Of a DNA stretch of 64,000 bases, positions 45,169 to 57,262 are shown piece by piece. Within the stretch, counting starts at the first letter, position 1; each line of letters opens with the position of its first letter. The notes beneath the pieces were generated by a model. That model did not search any database, had not been told where the DNA came from, and saw only the letters and a program-made list of their open reading frames with translations. The stretch spans positions 144,123,951 to 144,187,950 of the forward strand of contig CAKMRJ010005523.1 in the NCBI GenBank assembly GCA_928212115.1, read 5' to 3'. This DNA comes from Lactuca virosa. Taxonomy: Eukaryota; Streptophyta; Magnoliopsida; Asterales; Asteraceae. The translations under genes were made by a program, and so were the position numbers.

Positions 45169-48100
45169 TGTTGGGCATGGAAATGCTCTACAAATTATGA
45201 GTGATAAGTTATGTGATTTTATTCCCTTTATTGTATTGTAAGTTTCCTCTCTTTATAAATAGAGAGGGAGTAGTTATGTATTATGTGTTCATCAAAAATG
45301 TAGTCCTCTAGTTTGAGAGAGTATTGTGGGATCTCTCCCACAAAGTGTTCTTCATTGTAATATTGTAACTCTTTTTTTCTAGTAAAATTATTGGATTACT
45401 CATCTCATTGTGTTCTTCATATTTTTATTATCATTAAATCTCAAGATGTGCTTATTCTGCACAAGCCGATCGTCAAAATGGGCTCCTACAGTTGGTATCA
45501 GAGCTGTACATTGAAGATCTAAGCGATTATTTCAATGGAACAACTCCCAATCGGTTATCTTATCTTGATGATTTTTTTGATTTTCTACAAAGAAATCTGG
45601 ATTCACAACCGGATATTCTGATGATGAGTTTTTGATTTTTGAGTGTTGATTCAAATCTTTTTAAAGCTTTCAAGAATAAATGTTGTTGTCTTGTTCAATT
45701 TTCTGCTGAAAATCCAAGCTTAAGAAGTTTTTATCTTGTTGTTGAAGAAAAAGAAGAAGGATGATGATATTTGTGGTGTAAAACTCTTGAAGAAGATGCT
45801 CCAGACACTTTTATGCTATGGAATGAAGACACAATATCTTGGGTTTTGTTAAAAAAAAGATGGTTCTTGAGGAAGATTTCAAAGAATTTTCGACTTCTTG
45901 TAGCTTGGAGATTTATATTTTGCAAAAATTGGAGAAGATTTCTTTTTGAAGACTTTATCAGCATTTTTTTAGTTCATCACAAAAGGTATGAAGCCTTTGT
46001 TCTTCATTTGATGCCGATAGATCTTTAATAAGTCTATGGACATTATAAATTTGTTTGAAAAACATGTATCATTTACTCCACCATGTAATGTATTGCCCTT
46101 GACTTCCTGACACATCCATATGACTTTACCCACCTTTTATCCCCTGCACTCTCCACCTTTTTACTTTAAACATGCATTGTCCCCTCACTTTTTACCTTTC
46201 TCTCTCCTACTTTCTGCCATTTTTTACCCTTCCCAACACTCCATTTAATCTCCATATGCTCTCGGAAAGATTCCTTTTGATAATCACAAAGATATAGCCT
46301 CTACGGTATCAAAATTTCATGAAAAACGACATTTTTCGTCATCAACCCTCTCATCCTCGGTGCCCAGCACCGAAGACCAAAAGCTAGACCGAAGACCAAA
46401 AGCTAGACCGAAGACTTCCCCTACCTGACGTGCTAAAGTCTATACCGAAGAGATAAGCCTACATCAGAATTCTGCTGAAGGCCCTTTCATGCGCAACCTC
46501 TGTGGTCCTCACAGACTGGAGACTTCATCCTGGAGACCTGACACCACAGACCTACAACATACCCGGAGACCCCTTCACTCTTCGCCTAAGCTCCTCGCAA
46601 CCTCCCTTCGCTTACACTCTTCGCATACCGCAGACTACTCTCTTCGCAATCCACCAACCCCAAGTTGTCACCGCATACCTCACTGAAGACTTCAATCTTC
46701 GGTAATCATCAAGTCTTCGGTGATCAACTCTTCCCCGCAGCCAAACCCAACTTGCACACCTTCGCAACATACCAGGGACTTCGTTCTTTGGTGATCATCA
46801 TCTTCCCTCCTCACCCTTCCTAACTCCTCCCCACTCATTACAACCCTTCCTCATTTCTTTTAAAAAAAATTATTGTTTTTATTTAACACTTATTTAATTT
46901 TTTTTTACACCAATTTTTTTATCAGCCAATTTTTTGCTGAAACCCAACAAATACCTTAGACTTTTAATTTGTTTTATTAAAACCAATTCATTTCTTTATT
47001 TTATTCTAAAACCAATTATTTTATTTTAACACCAATTTTTTTCCACAACCCAACCCATGATCAGAAGCACTTTTTTGAAGAATAATTTTTACTTGATTCC
47101 ATTTATTGTCTTCACAAAAGAGATCATTCAAGAATTTATTGATGCTTCGATCGTCAGATGGACTCCATACCGCAGTCGCACATCATATTTTTCTTCGCGA
47201 GGATTGTACCGCAGTTGCGTCTGATCAACAAAATTGTTACACAACCTTCACTCTACGAATACGTTTTATGACTTGTCGTTCTTGATCTTCGGTTGACGAA
47301 CCATGTATCTTGAGCATGTGGACTTTATTTATTGAAGACCGCTTCAGGAGTTTCGGCACTGCAGTTTGGGTACATAGGTATTTTTCAGCAGATCAAAGAT
47401 TTTTCATGCAGAGTTCTTATTTGTAACTTCGTTACTTGTTCGAGCACTTTTTAGTGACAGAATCAACCGTCTACAGATGACTGGAGAGTATTTATTTTAA
47501 TATCATTCTCGTGTTTTATCGAGACCCTTCATACATCTAGGTAGTTCATGTGAAGCTCTTGGTTTTGATATTCGGTCATTGGTTATCAAAAAATAGGGAG
47601 AGAATATTATGTTATCGTCTGGATATGATTTTATGATTGTTTGAGCTTGGATTTTCGAGACTTCTGAAGACGATGATTTATTTAGTGACGTGACGTGGCA
47701 TTGACTTTTGGTCACCATGATCAAATTTTTGGCTTCACTAAATGTTTTTTGGATCCATATTATTTATTATTTAGACTCTACTTCAGGATGTTTCCATGTT
47801 TTAGTAGGTTATTCTTTTCAACAATTTTGGGTGTATTATGATTCGGGAACTAGAGATGTTTCAGACTTCTTGAAGTTGAAGTGTTTTTATAATTGGATCT
47901 TCAACTTGATCATTGTGCTTTTGATGAGTTTGAAGATTTAGATCTTATTTTTCTGCCTTAAAAGTGGTGACCTTGAAGCTGACACCTTTACCGATTAGAG
48001 ATTCTTGGCCAGCATCAGAGATCACATACATTTCAGAGTTTTAGAGACATTTCAGCATTTGGTTCTCATTATGTATCATTTTTATTACCGCACTTGGTAG

Positions 48101-48489
48101 TTGGTTATTGTGTATTTTAGTCTTTTATCACTATATTTGTATCCCTCATCATTTGCAAGCATTTAGGAGAGATTGTTGGAGCATGGAAATGCTCTACAAA
48201 TTATGAGTTATAAGTTAGGTTAGTTTATATTATATTATAAGTTTCCTCTCTCTATAAATAGAGGGGGAGTGGTCATGTATTATGTGTGCACCAAAAATAT
48301 TGTACTCTAGTTAGAGAGATTATAGTGGGATCTCTCCCACCAAGTGTTATACATTGTAATATTGTAAATATTTCTTTCTAGTAAAATTATTGGATTACTC
48401 ATCGCATCGTGTTCTTCATATTTTTATTATTGTTAAATCTCAAGATGTTCTTATTCCGTACAAGCCCATTGTCAAAATGGACTCCTACA
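45169..48489 (+). mobile_element. Non-autonomous copia-type element (LARD-like), copy 2
   Basis: LTRs 45169-45490 and 48174-48489, TGTTGG...CCTACA, with perfect target-site duplication AGTAC (45164-45168 and 48490-48494). Primer site TGGTATCAGAGC at 45493-45504. The interior follows the same plan as copy 1: A-rich leader, CT-rich block (46340-46860), T-rich AACACCAATTTTT block (46860-47050), then a shared 3' part (ATATTTTTCTTCG, TTATCGAGACCCTTCATACAT, GACATTTCAGCATTTGGTTCTCA). No gag or pol. More diverged from copy 1 than either element's own LTRs are from each other. Confidence 0.9.
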
Positions 48490-48494
48490 AGTAC

Positions 48495-49406
48495 TTGTTT
48501 AGCACATGTTTAGTCCTCATTTTTTTGTAAAATAATCCCTTTGAACATATTATGTTTGTATACATTGAGTCCTTATGACTTACTACTCAAGGTTAAGTTC
48601 ACAATTTGTACATATTTAGTACCTACTTTTTTTGCCAAATAAGTCCTTGTTTCTTTATACACTTTAGTCCTTATGATGGGTTTCTTTAGGTTATGGTCAC
48701 TTGGCAGTGTTCTTAGATGTGGCTTGTCTTGGGAATGTAATCATGTGTTACTTGTCTTCTTTATGGTAATAGAATTGTATTTTTGATATTAGTAACTATT
48801 ATAGTAAAATACCAACTATATTTAATACAAATACAAACTTCATTCAATAGCAATACTAACTACATTCCGCCAGGTGAAGAAAATACATTAGCCATAATGA
48901 TTTTCATTGTTGGAAATAGTATCCATATATATAACAGTTGGTAATATTACTATTAATAGTAGAGTCATTTTGGGTTGCACATAGTGATAGATTTAAACAA
49001 TTATTTACATGAGAGTTTATTGGGGATCTAGTTTGTTAATTTATTAGTGATTAAAAATCTAATAGAAGTTCGCGACACGTCTGCTTGGTCCTCGCGATTG
49101 AACCCTAATGCTTCATAATGCGGGGTGGTGACCTGAAGACTGAGTATCATCAGGCATAGGTCCTTTAAGGAAAATAGATTTAGACCCATTTGAGTGTGGG
49201 TAGGGTAATTGGGGTGATCCAGGAAGTTCGTTTTGTATTTTGGAGCCAAGGGGTATTTCGGTAAAGTGTCATTTTGGGCTTTTATGGAATTTTGATTTTT
49301 GTTCAAGAGGTTTTAAGGCATGTATGAGTTTATAGAAGTGTAGAGCTTCTCGTTACCTTTTCGTGGATATAAGGATCATCGTAAACGGACTTAGAACGTG
49401 ATGAGT
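48495..49406. mobile_element. Unassigned sequence and gypsy LTR fragment
   Basis: 48495-48700 repeats the phrase TTTAGTCCT/GTCCTTATGA several times and is otherwise featureless. The stretch 49050-49406 resembles, in reverse complement, the LTR of the large gypsy element (GAGCTTCTCGTTACCTTT against AGGTAACGAGAAGCT). No gene. Confidence 0.4.
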
Positions 49407-49729
49407 TGAAAAGCTCTTTTAAGATCTATAAGATTCTTAACAAATAAACCAAAAAGCAAACCAAAGAACAAACACACAATGAATGAAACGGATGTCGAAT
49501 GATTAAAACAGCAACACCTCAGAAGAGCTCGATCAAGAACTTGTACTATAGAGGTGTGCTAGGGTGACAGTACTGTTAAAGAAAATATTCAAGAACCGTA
49601 TCTAATGTGAAGCATGCATGAACCATAAATACTAAACCCTAAAAACAAATACATGGTTGGAAAAGCCCAAACCGTGAATACATTGGAGTAAACTAACGAA
49701 GCCCAATGGCGCAACCCATAGACTCAACA
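49407..49729 (-). repeat. 3' LTR of the SIRE-like element
   Basis: The right end GACTCAACA abuts the purine tract. On the minus strand the LTR starts TGTTGAGTC. The left end is placed at TGAAAAGC because sequence further left matches a gypsy LTR. That gives 323 bp, short for this group, so the left edge could be wrong. Confidence 0.6.
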
Positions 49730-49761
49730 ATCTCCCCCTTTGCGCCAATTGAGGCGAGAGA

Positions 49762-52700
49762 TCACTTCAGTTGAGTAACGGTGGTTTTCTTCACAATCTT
49801 GAACAGCTTCGGTATGATGGCAAGAAGAGTTTGTCGAAAGTTAATATACCACCAAAGCATATCTGAAAACATCTTCTTATCAGCTTCACTGTTCTGATTG
49901 CACCTGTATATGATATCGAGAATATGCTCCAAGCAAGAAGTGGAGAACAGGTGTTTGTCAACAAGAGCGAACATGCATTTTTGACCTTCGCCCCTGGTGA
50001 ACATGACTGTATGAAACTGTGGGTCGATTTTTCCCTTCATCATTATGTTGATGTCGCTTGCCTTCCCAATTGGCTTAATAGTGGGCTTCTTCTTTAAGGC
50101 AAAGGCGATCTCCTGATCCATCTTCGCGACTTCAAGAATATAACACACCAGCATTCGCTTGATGTTATCGATGATAGGCTCATACTCTTGTTGATTATTC
50201 AACAAAATATTGTTCAGGAGAATCTAGTCATGAGGATTCAAATTTGGCAGATCATCTAGGGAGATCATATGAACCTAACTGTCTGAGCCTCAGGTCACTT
50301 TGAATTTGATATTGATAAACTTCCCTACTGAAGTGGGTTTTAACACCTTGACTGTTGTAATCTTCTGTTTACTCCAAGTCAGGTATTGCGGTTGAGAGAA
50401 TGCAAGATAGTATTCGATCAGGTCTCGATCAACCTTCGGGTCAGGAGAGGGGATGGCAGCTGTTGACTCGAAACAATGAAAAATGAACGCCTTTCGGGTG
50501 ATTGGCATATCAAATTGAGAATCCTTGGAATTATAAAGATTGAATGAAAGGACCGGTTCCAACCAATGTGTGCTTGCAGATTCAATTACCTCCTTCAGAA
50601 GTTTTTCCATCGTCCACAGAGGGAAGATAGATTTCCTTCGTTCTAATGCATCGTTCGCTTCTTTTTGTTTCCTCTCCCTTTCACCTTCTTCATTTGCTTT
50701 ACGAAGCTTTTCCTCAAGCTCTCGATCAGTTCGCTTGATTTTGACGTCTTTGATTTTGGAAGCTTTTTCTTCTGTTTCAGCCACATCTTCGATTTCAACC
50801 TCATCATCATCATCAATTTTCTTCTTTCGTTTTCCCTTTATACTGCCTGAAGCTTCATTACCCTTCGGTTCAGCAGTGACTTTTGGTTGGGTGATGGGTT
50901 TGCTTTTTGGAGGTTGTTGTGGTTGACCCTGGCTGACATCTTCCCCCTTGTTTCGGAGGGACAACGATCTCCAGAACACCTTCAATCCTTCTTACAATGT
51001 CTAGAGCAGGTCTCAACTTCTCAGCCAAGTAACATCGAACCGAGATAGTAAGGACCGAGTCATGTGCGTCCAGAAGATGTAAAAGAATGGAATGCACATC
51101 ACCAACACAGCTTTTGATGACTTCTCGCTCAGACTTAAGTTCATAAATTTCCTTGGTCACCATCTTGAGCTTCAAGTTATGAGTTTTAAGCTGAGCAGTT
51201 CAACGATCCAGCTCACCAATTATCTTATTTTCCATGGCTAGTTCGGCTTCGAGTTGAGTAAGACGGGCATCAACCGATGTGTGAAGCTCAGTGTTGGCAG
51301 ACTTGATAGCTTGGCGGGCCTCGTCAAAGTGCTTCTTTTCAGCATGAAGCAAGCTGGTAAGATTGTCAACAAAAGCATTCACCATTTGAGCATTCTTCTG
51401 AGCTGCAGCCTGAAGAGAATCAAGAAAAACTTGGGCATCAGAAATTAGTTTTTCGACTTTTGCGGTCACTTGCTTGTAATCTTTGGTGGATTCTTCAACT
51501 GCAATAGAAGCTTTTTGGCATGAGAAAGTGGAAGCATCTATATCTTGGACAACATTAGAAACGGAAGTGTCCTACTCCTTGACAAAGGTTGCCAATAGAG
51601 CCTTGATTGCGGCTTCAGAGTATGCCTCACTTGGAGTAGAAGAGGAAGAAGAAAGCAATTGGTCAAGCTTGTCATTCAGATCTTTTAAATGCCTCTTCGT
51701 GACAGGAGCGTCATCATCATCGCTCTGAACTCGATATGGGCTAAAATAGACAGAATCAAATTCCATTTCTGCTCTGCCAAGAACAGTGTCAGATTCGTTT
51801 GAGGGAGGTGGGGATAGAGGTTTTGAGGTAATTGGGGGGTTTAGATTCGAAAGTAGGTGCCCCCGTATAAGATAAGTTGACACGAACTTGAGGTTCGGTT
51901 GTAGTAGTAGTAGTTGTGGTAACTTTGGTAAACAAAGGGGTGGAAATTGGAATTGAGGTTGTAGTTTAAGATGAGATGGGAGGTGGGAACGGAGCAATGG
52001 TAATAGGAACCGATTGTGTAGGAGAAGGAGGAGGTGAGTTTCGGTTACCTTCATGAGCTGGTGAGGGTGGACGCGAATTACCTCGAAGCGAACTCTCGTG
52101 TTGAGAAACGTCATCATCACTAGACTCTGGTTCGGGCTGTTGGTCAGATGGAACGTAGTCAGAATCACTTGAAGAAGGAGCCTTCGGCTTGTGTTCCTTC
52201 TTCTTGGTCTTGCGTTTCTTTGGAGCAGAAGGAGCTGCTTGTTCAGACTTTTGCTTCTTGGGAGTAGAAACTTTAGAGGATGGACCTTCCTTCTCCCCTT
52301 TTCTTTCTGGCTTCTTCCCTCGTTTTGCTGGTTTATCTGCTGCGTCTTGCGAACTTTGCATTTCGGGAGTAAGCTACCTTGGTTCTGAAGGAGGTAGCTT
52401 CTTGTACTCATTCATCAATTTGCTTTCACTGGAAACACACTTGTACATGGATTTCGGAACCGAACCAATAAACATAAACTTCGATGGATCAGAAACTATT
52501 ATCTCCGTCGTGTGGAAGGTAGCAATAGACGACATCAATGAGTCCGCCATTGTTGGAACTTGAAGCTTCTCCATCGCCCATTGAGTAACAAGAGTCCAAA
52601 ACCTAGCACAAGATATTTCAGAGTAGCGTGGAGTAGAACTAAGACTTTGAACCAGTTGAGACCATAAGATTGACCCAAAGTCCATGTTGAACCCATGGTA

Positions 52701-53288
52701 CAGACCATAGAGAAGGGTCATGAACGCCTTGCTCGCCCCATCAGACCCTCCAACCCTCTCCGATAAACCCTTAAAGAGGAGGGTAAAAATACCATTCCAC
52801 TGAGGAGGAAGGCTTGATTTCTTGAACTTTGTGACAGTGGTGAGAATCTCAGTGTACCCCATATCATAGAACATTGTGAAGATTTGAGTGGAGGTAATGG
52901 AATCAGGGTTGATCATGGAGTCGTCGATAGCAATCCTTAGCAACAAACAAAACCTAGTTTTTGAAATCAACGCCTTTTGATTGAAGAACTTAAAGAATAT
53001 TCTCTCCTTGACTTTATCGTTGACAGCGCTTGAGTAGACCTGAGAAAGGAGCGACATGGGAACGTACTCCACCTTGGTTAGGGAAACTACAAGTGGTGAA
53101 TATTTGAGGCATTCAACCACTTGCAGCATGTAGGGATCATACTGGAAAGGTGAGAGATCAATGATGCGGTTTTGATTTGGTTTAATGGTGAGAAGAGAGG
53201 ACTGGGCACTGTGTTCATGAACAGGAGAGGAATCTGCCATTGTTGAACCTTGAAGAAAAAGATGAACAATAGAGAGAGAATTCGCCAT
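49762..53288 (-). pseudogene. Extra (env-like by position) ORF region downstream of pol
   Basis: About 1,170 codons in the sense of pol, kept in only three registers: 53288 to about 51830, about 51830 to 50960, and about 50960 to 49762, each interrupted by single in-frame stops (for example at 52374, 51966, 51572, 51200 and 50290). The N-terminal ~300 residues form a compact helical-looking region (SPFQYDPYMLQVVECLKYSP). Next is a Lys/Ser/Pro-rich disordered part, then a coiled-coil-like part (51600-51010), an acidic/basic charged part (KKKIDDDDEVEIEDV), and a C-terminal globular-looking part. No signal peptide or clear membrane span is seen. ATG codons at 53288 and 53240; the second has the better context (AACAATGG). 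The function is unknown. Confidence 0.75.
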
Positions 53289-54928
53289 ATAGTACTTCAG
53301 AGGATTTGTAAGTGGTAAGAGCGTAAAAGGAAGTTGAGAAATCCCTTTATACGATTACCAGGAGAGAGAAAAATCTGGCATCGTGAGAAAGGAAATGATT
53401 CAAATTCACGCGTAACACCTGAAAAAGCGCGATTTGATAACTGTTACCCCGAAAAGTGTGTCAAGTGTGTCAGGCGGCGTGAGAAAGGAAATGATTCAAA
53501 ATCACACGTCTTTAAAATATTATCCTTTCATATTTTCTTGAATTTTGAAACGATCCAAATTCATGTTGAAATGTTGAGTCATCCTTTCGCTTCATGTGAA
53601 ATTGCCCTTCGCTCCCAACATAGTGTACCACTACAGCCTATTGAACCGAACGATGTATCTGCGAAATAGCAATTAGTACCACGATCAAGACTTGTGGAAA
53701 ATCATAAAGATCTTCGTGTAAGAGTGTGCCAAAGAAAGAGAAATAAAGCAAATAATTTGTGGGATTTTAGTGATGTCTATTAAGACACGAAACTGTGGAT
53801 CCCGGGCACGAATCTCTTCCTTCAAAGTCAAGAAATACTTAGAAGTGTCTGTGTGGTTTCCCGTTGAAATACGATCCAATGTTTATTAAGAAACATTGAA
53901 AGGCATCTTTTAATTGTATGGATATTAGGGTGGCTTTCGCTTCATTCAAAATACGGAACTTGATATAAGACCGAAAGTTGGATGAAGTACTTGTGAGACC
54001 AGTGTAGTCTATAAAACAAGTAGGTTTGATCATTTTCAGTGACTTAGTGAGTTTTGTAGAAATCTCAAAAGCAAAAATAAACTGGATCTTATGGGAAGAA
54101 AAGCCTTGGTGTCAGACAATTTCATAAAGATCGCACAAAAATTAAAAAGAGATTTCTTGGTACCTTCCACTAAAGTGGTTTCGTTAATACGTGGTGAAAA
54201 CTAAAACACTTGATTGTTCACCGTCAATTCGTTATAGGTATTGGATTTTGGGTTTCACTTAGCACGTGGTGAAATGAAGCTAAGATCATTAACACAGATG
54301 TTGTGTGACCATAAACCTCAGTGGTAAATTCTGAGAGTCTCAAGGGTTACGATTATGAACTGAAGTGTGATGGAGAAAAGTGATAAGGACGTTAAATAAC
54401 CGAAAGTACCTCTGCTATATAGTAAGGACCGAGCAGACAACTCTTAACTCAATGTGAGACGAGTAAGGTAGCTCATGACATAAGTGATTTTATCAGCCTG
54501 ATTGGGAATAAATGATTAGTGTATATCAAATCAGTAAGGCTTCACTTGAAGTCTTTGAGGCTTTAGTCAACATACAACAACATGCTTCTAGGGACATTTA
54601 GCTAGTACAAAGATAAAGAGATTTATACCTGTCCCAGCTCCATCATTTGAATGATCCATGATACCTTTCAGTGATATTTTTGATATTTATGATTTTGATA
54701 AAAAGCAACAAGAACAACAAAAAAAAATATTTTTGGATTTTATGAATTTTCTGAAAAATAAATAAAAACAGAAAGGGAAATATTTCTGAGTTTTATGAAT
54801 TTTTTGAATAAGAAGTAAAAACAGAAAGGAAAATATATTTTTTTTGAATTTTATGAAAAGAAATGAATTAAGAAAAGATATACATAGTGTACAAAGTATA
54901 CAACAGAAACTTCACCTAAGTAGTGAAG

Positions 54929-54958
54929 CGAAATGGACCGAGCGTTCGGTTCATTTCG
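54929..54958. promoter_or_regulatory. Hairpin 1 of a pair
   Basis: CGAAATGGACCGA, then GCGT, then TCGGTTCATTTCG: 13-bp arms with one mismatch. It is followed exactly 50 bp later by a second hairpin with the same outer arm and core. Confidence 0.75.
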
Positions 54959-54978
54959 GTTCCCGAAAAATCTGGAGC

Positions 54979-55008
54979 CGAAATAGACCGAGCGTTCGCT
55001 CTATTTCG
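54979..55008. promoter_or_regulatory. Hairpin 2 of a pair
   Basis: CGAAATAGACCGA, then GCGT, then TCGCTCTATTTCG: 13-bp arms with one mismatch. The base changes relative to hairpin 1 (G to A in one arm, C to T in the other) are partly compensatory, which suggests that the fold matters. Confidence 0.75.
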
Positions 55009-55067
55009 CTTGTTCAATTTTAATGAGGCGAAAGTAGTTTCGGTAGTGATTCAGCTTCCATCATTCC

Positions 55068-55640
55068 TTAGCCTTGGAGTATCTCATTAAAACTTACTTC
55101 AGGTAAGTCTTTCGTGAAAATGTCAGCTAGTTGATCAGCAGATCTAACAAAGTTGATTTCCACATTACCATCTTCAACGTGATCTTTGATGAAGTGGTAT
55201 CTCAGTGCTATATGTTTCATTTTGGAGTGTTGCACTGGATTGTGACATATCCAAATAGCGCTTTCTGAGTCACAATAAAGTGGAATTTTCTTCATGTTTA
55301 GGCCATAGTCTCTAAGTTGGCTTTGTATCCAAATGACCTGTGAAGTACAAGATGCAGCAGCAATATACTCAGCTTCGGCTGTAGAAAGAGACACATGTTT
55401 GCTTCTTGGATTGTCAGCTAACGAGTTTTCCATCAAGGAATTGACACCCGCCAGTTGTGCTCTTTCGGTCTAAACCACATCCTCCAATATCAACATCAGA
55501 GAAAGCTTGAACCAAGAAGTCGGATTTCGCCGGGTACCAAAGACCGAGAGATGAGGTTCGCTTCAAATACCGGAAGATATTTTTCACAGCTACCATATGA
55601 GGTTCTCGTGGATTAGTTGGAACCTGGCACAATAGCTGAC
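55068..55640 (-). pseudogene. RNase H of the SIRE-like element
   Basis: Blocks VAVKNIFRYLKRTSSLGLWY, FSDVDIGGCGLDRKSTTGGC (55632-55440) and STAEAEYIAAASCTSQ, YCDSESAIWICHNPVQHSK, RYHFIKDHVE, ADQLADIFTK (55400-55068) are present. Active-site residues are largely retained, but one frameshift separates the halves near 55420. Confidence 0.88.
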
Positions 55641-56420
55641 AGAAAACATGATATCTGGTCTACTAGCTGTTAAGATGCCCAATCATTTGACGATAGAGAG
55701 TCATATCAGCAGCCAGTTTCTCCAAGGATGGTGTTAGATTCGTGATGAATGCCATTGGAACCTGCACTTTAGAATCTCCCAACATACCGAACTTCGCCAC
55801 TAATGTCTTAGTATAATCCTCCTGATTGATGAATATGCCTGCGGGTCCATGTCTTATGTTCAGTCCAAGGAAAAAGTTAATCGGACCTATTGAGCTCATC
55901 TCAAATTTAGTCTCCATTAACTTCCGGAATTCAGCTGTTAAGTTAGGATTCTTGGAATCGAAGATGATGTCATTGGCATAAATTTGGACGATCATTTGAT
56001 GTTCTCCCTCTTTCTTGCGAAAAAAGGTTGGGTCAACCGAACCTTGTTTGAATTTATACATTTTCAGAAAACGAGTTAATGTTTCCTACCAGGCTCTCGG
56101 GGCTTGCTTCAAACCATAAACTGGCTTGTCCAGGATGTAGCAATGATTGGGAAACTTTTCGTTCACAAACCTAGGAGGTTTCTCGACCTACACTGTTTCT
56201 TCCAGTTCTCCATTCAAGAACGCACATTTGACGTACATTTGAAAAACTTCAAAGTTCTTGTGAGCAGCGTATGCCAGAAAGATCCGAACGGATTCTAACC
56301 TTGCTACAGGAGCGAAGGTTTCTTCGTAATCTATACCTTCTTCCTGACAATATCCCTTAACAACCAGCCTTGCCTTGTTGCGAATTACATTCCCTTATTT
56401 ATCCATTTGTTCCTGAATAC
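55641..56420 (-). pseudogene. Reverse transcriptase of the SIRE-like element
   Basis: The readable part is 56061-55663: SVDPTFFRKKEGEHQMIVQI, then YANDIIF at the catalytic box, then FEMSSIGPINFFLGLNI. The box is YAND where YVDD is required, so one catalytic Asp is lost. The N-terminal half (56085-56420) is broken into several frames but carries the KARLVVKGY-like block and the FLNGELEE-like block. Confidence 0.85.
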
Positions 56421-57236
56421 TCATTTCAATCCAACCACAGATGCATCTTTTTGTGTGGGAATCAGTCTCCAGACTCGATTTCGCTCAAACTCATTGAGTT
56501 CGTCTTGCATGGCATGTACCCAATCAGAGTGATCAAGTGTAATATTCACTATTTTCAGCTCAATCTTGGAAACAAATGAATTAAAAATGCATAATTCTAC
56601 TTGAGAGAATAAAGCAGTTTGCTTCGCTTTCAGTTGAGAACGTATGAGAACTCCCTTAGATGATTCGCCGATTACTTGAGTTTTTGGATGATCGTGTGTC
56701 CATTTTACGAGTGGAGGATAATATGAATCAAAATCAGGATCCAATTCAACATTTATTTCTTCTTCTAATTCTGATTGAGAATCTTCGTCATTTGTATTGT
56801 TATTCTCCCCCTCGAATGATGAAATAATCTCAACATCCGGTTCATAATTCTCCCCCTCGATTGGACTTTCATGGGTCATTGTCGGAGATGGTTTCGCCCC
56901 CTGAAATGTAGAACATCTATGAGTAGGATCGCTCAATCTTTGGGGTTCGTCTTGATCTTGATGTTCGCTTGAGCTTTGAGATTCGCTGTGATCTTGATGT
57001 TCGCTTGAGCTTTGAGGTTCGCTTTGATCTTGAGGTTCGCTTGAGCTTTGAGGTTCTCTTTCCATGTCTTGTGTCGCATTATTTATTATCTCCTTCAGGT
57101 TGTCAACTTTATTATCTGCTGCTTTTGCTTCAGAGAGAATGGCTTTCTCCAGTTCATCAAAGAGCATTATGTACTCTTCAAACAGATTTGATATTGGAAC
57201 CGTGACTTGACCTTTTTGTAGAAAGATCTCCCTCAT
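56421..57236 (-). pseudogene. Integrase-RT linker and RT start
   Basis: 272 codons open. The linker carries three 36-bp repeats (57036, 57000, 56964) giving a 12-residue Ser/Gln/Glu motif, an acidic stretch, and two EGEN codon blocks spelled GAGGGGGAGAAT (minus strand at 56813-56802 and 56858-56847). It then passes through YPPLVKWTHDHPKTQVIG, typical of SIRE-like elements, into the RT entry WVHAMQDELNEFERNRVW. Confidence 0.8.
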
Positions 57237-57262
57237 TGGACTTTCGCTTGATTAAAGTTTCT

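Larger units (their letters stand above)
53289..55067 (-). other. Untranslated gap between RNase H and the extra ORF
   Basis: No coding-like frame. It holds two 30-bp hairpins (54929-54958 and 54979-55008), an A/T-rich block with repeated TTTTATGAATTTT units (about 54735-54860) and two copies of CGTGAGAAAGGAAATGATTC at 53382 and 53479, shortly upstream of the extra ORF start. It is likely to hold signals for expressing the downstream ORF, but that is inference. Confidence 0.6.

Noticed and set aside
50540..50926. 128-residue Ser/Phe-rich ORF on the plus strand
   Set aside because: It is the antisense shadow of the Lys/Glu-rich part of the extra ORF at 49762-53288.
50665..52563. Several plus-strand ORFs antisense to the extra ORF region
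   Set aside because: They mirror low-complexity Lys/Ser/Pro coding on the minus strand and have no independent support.
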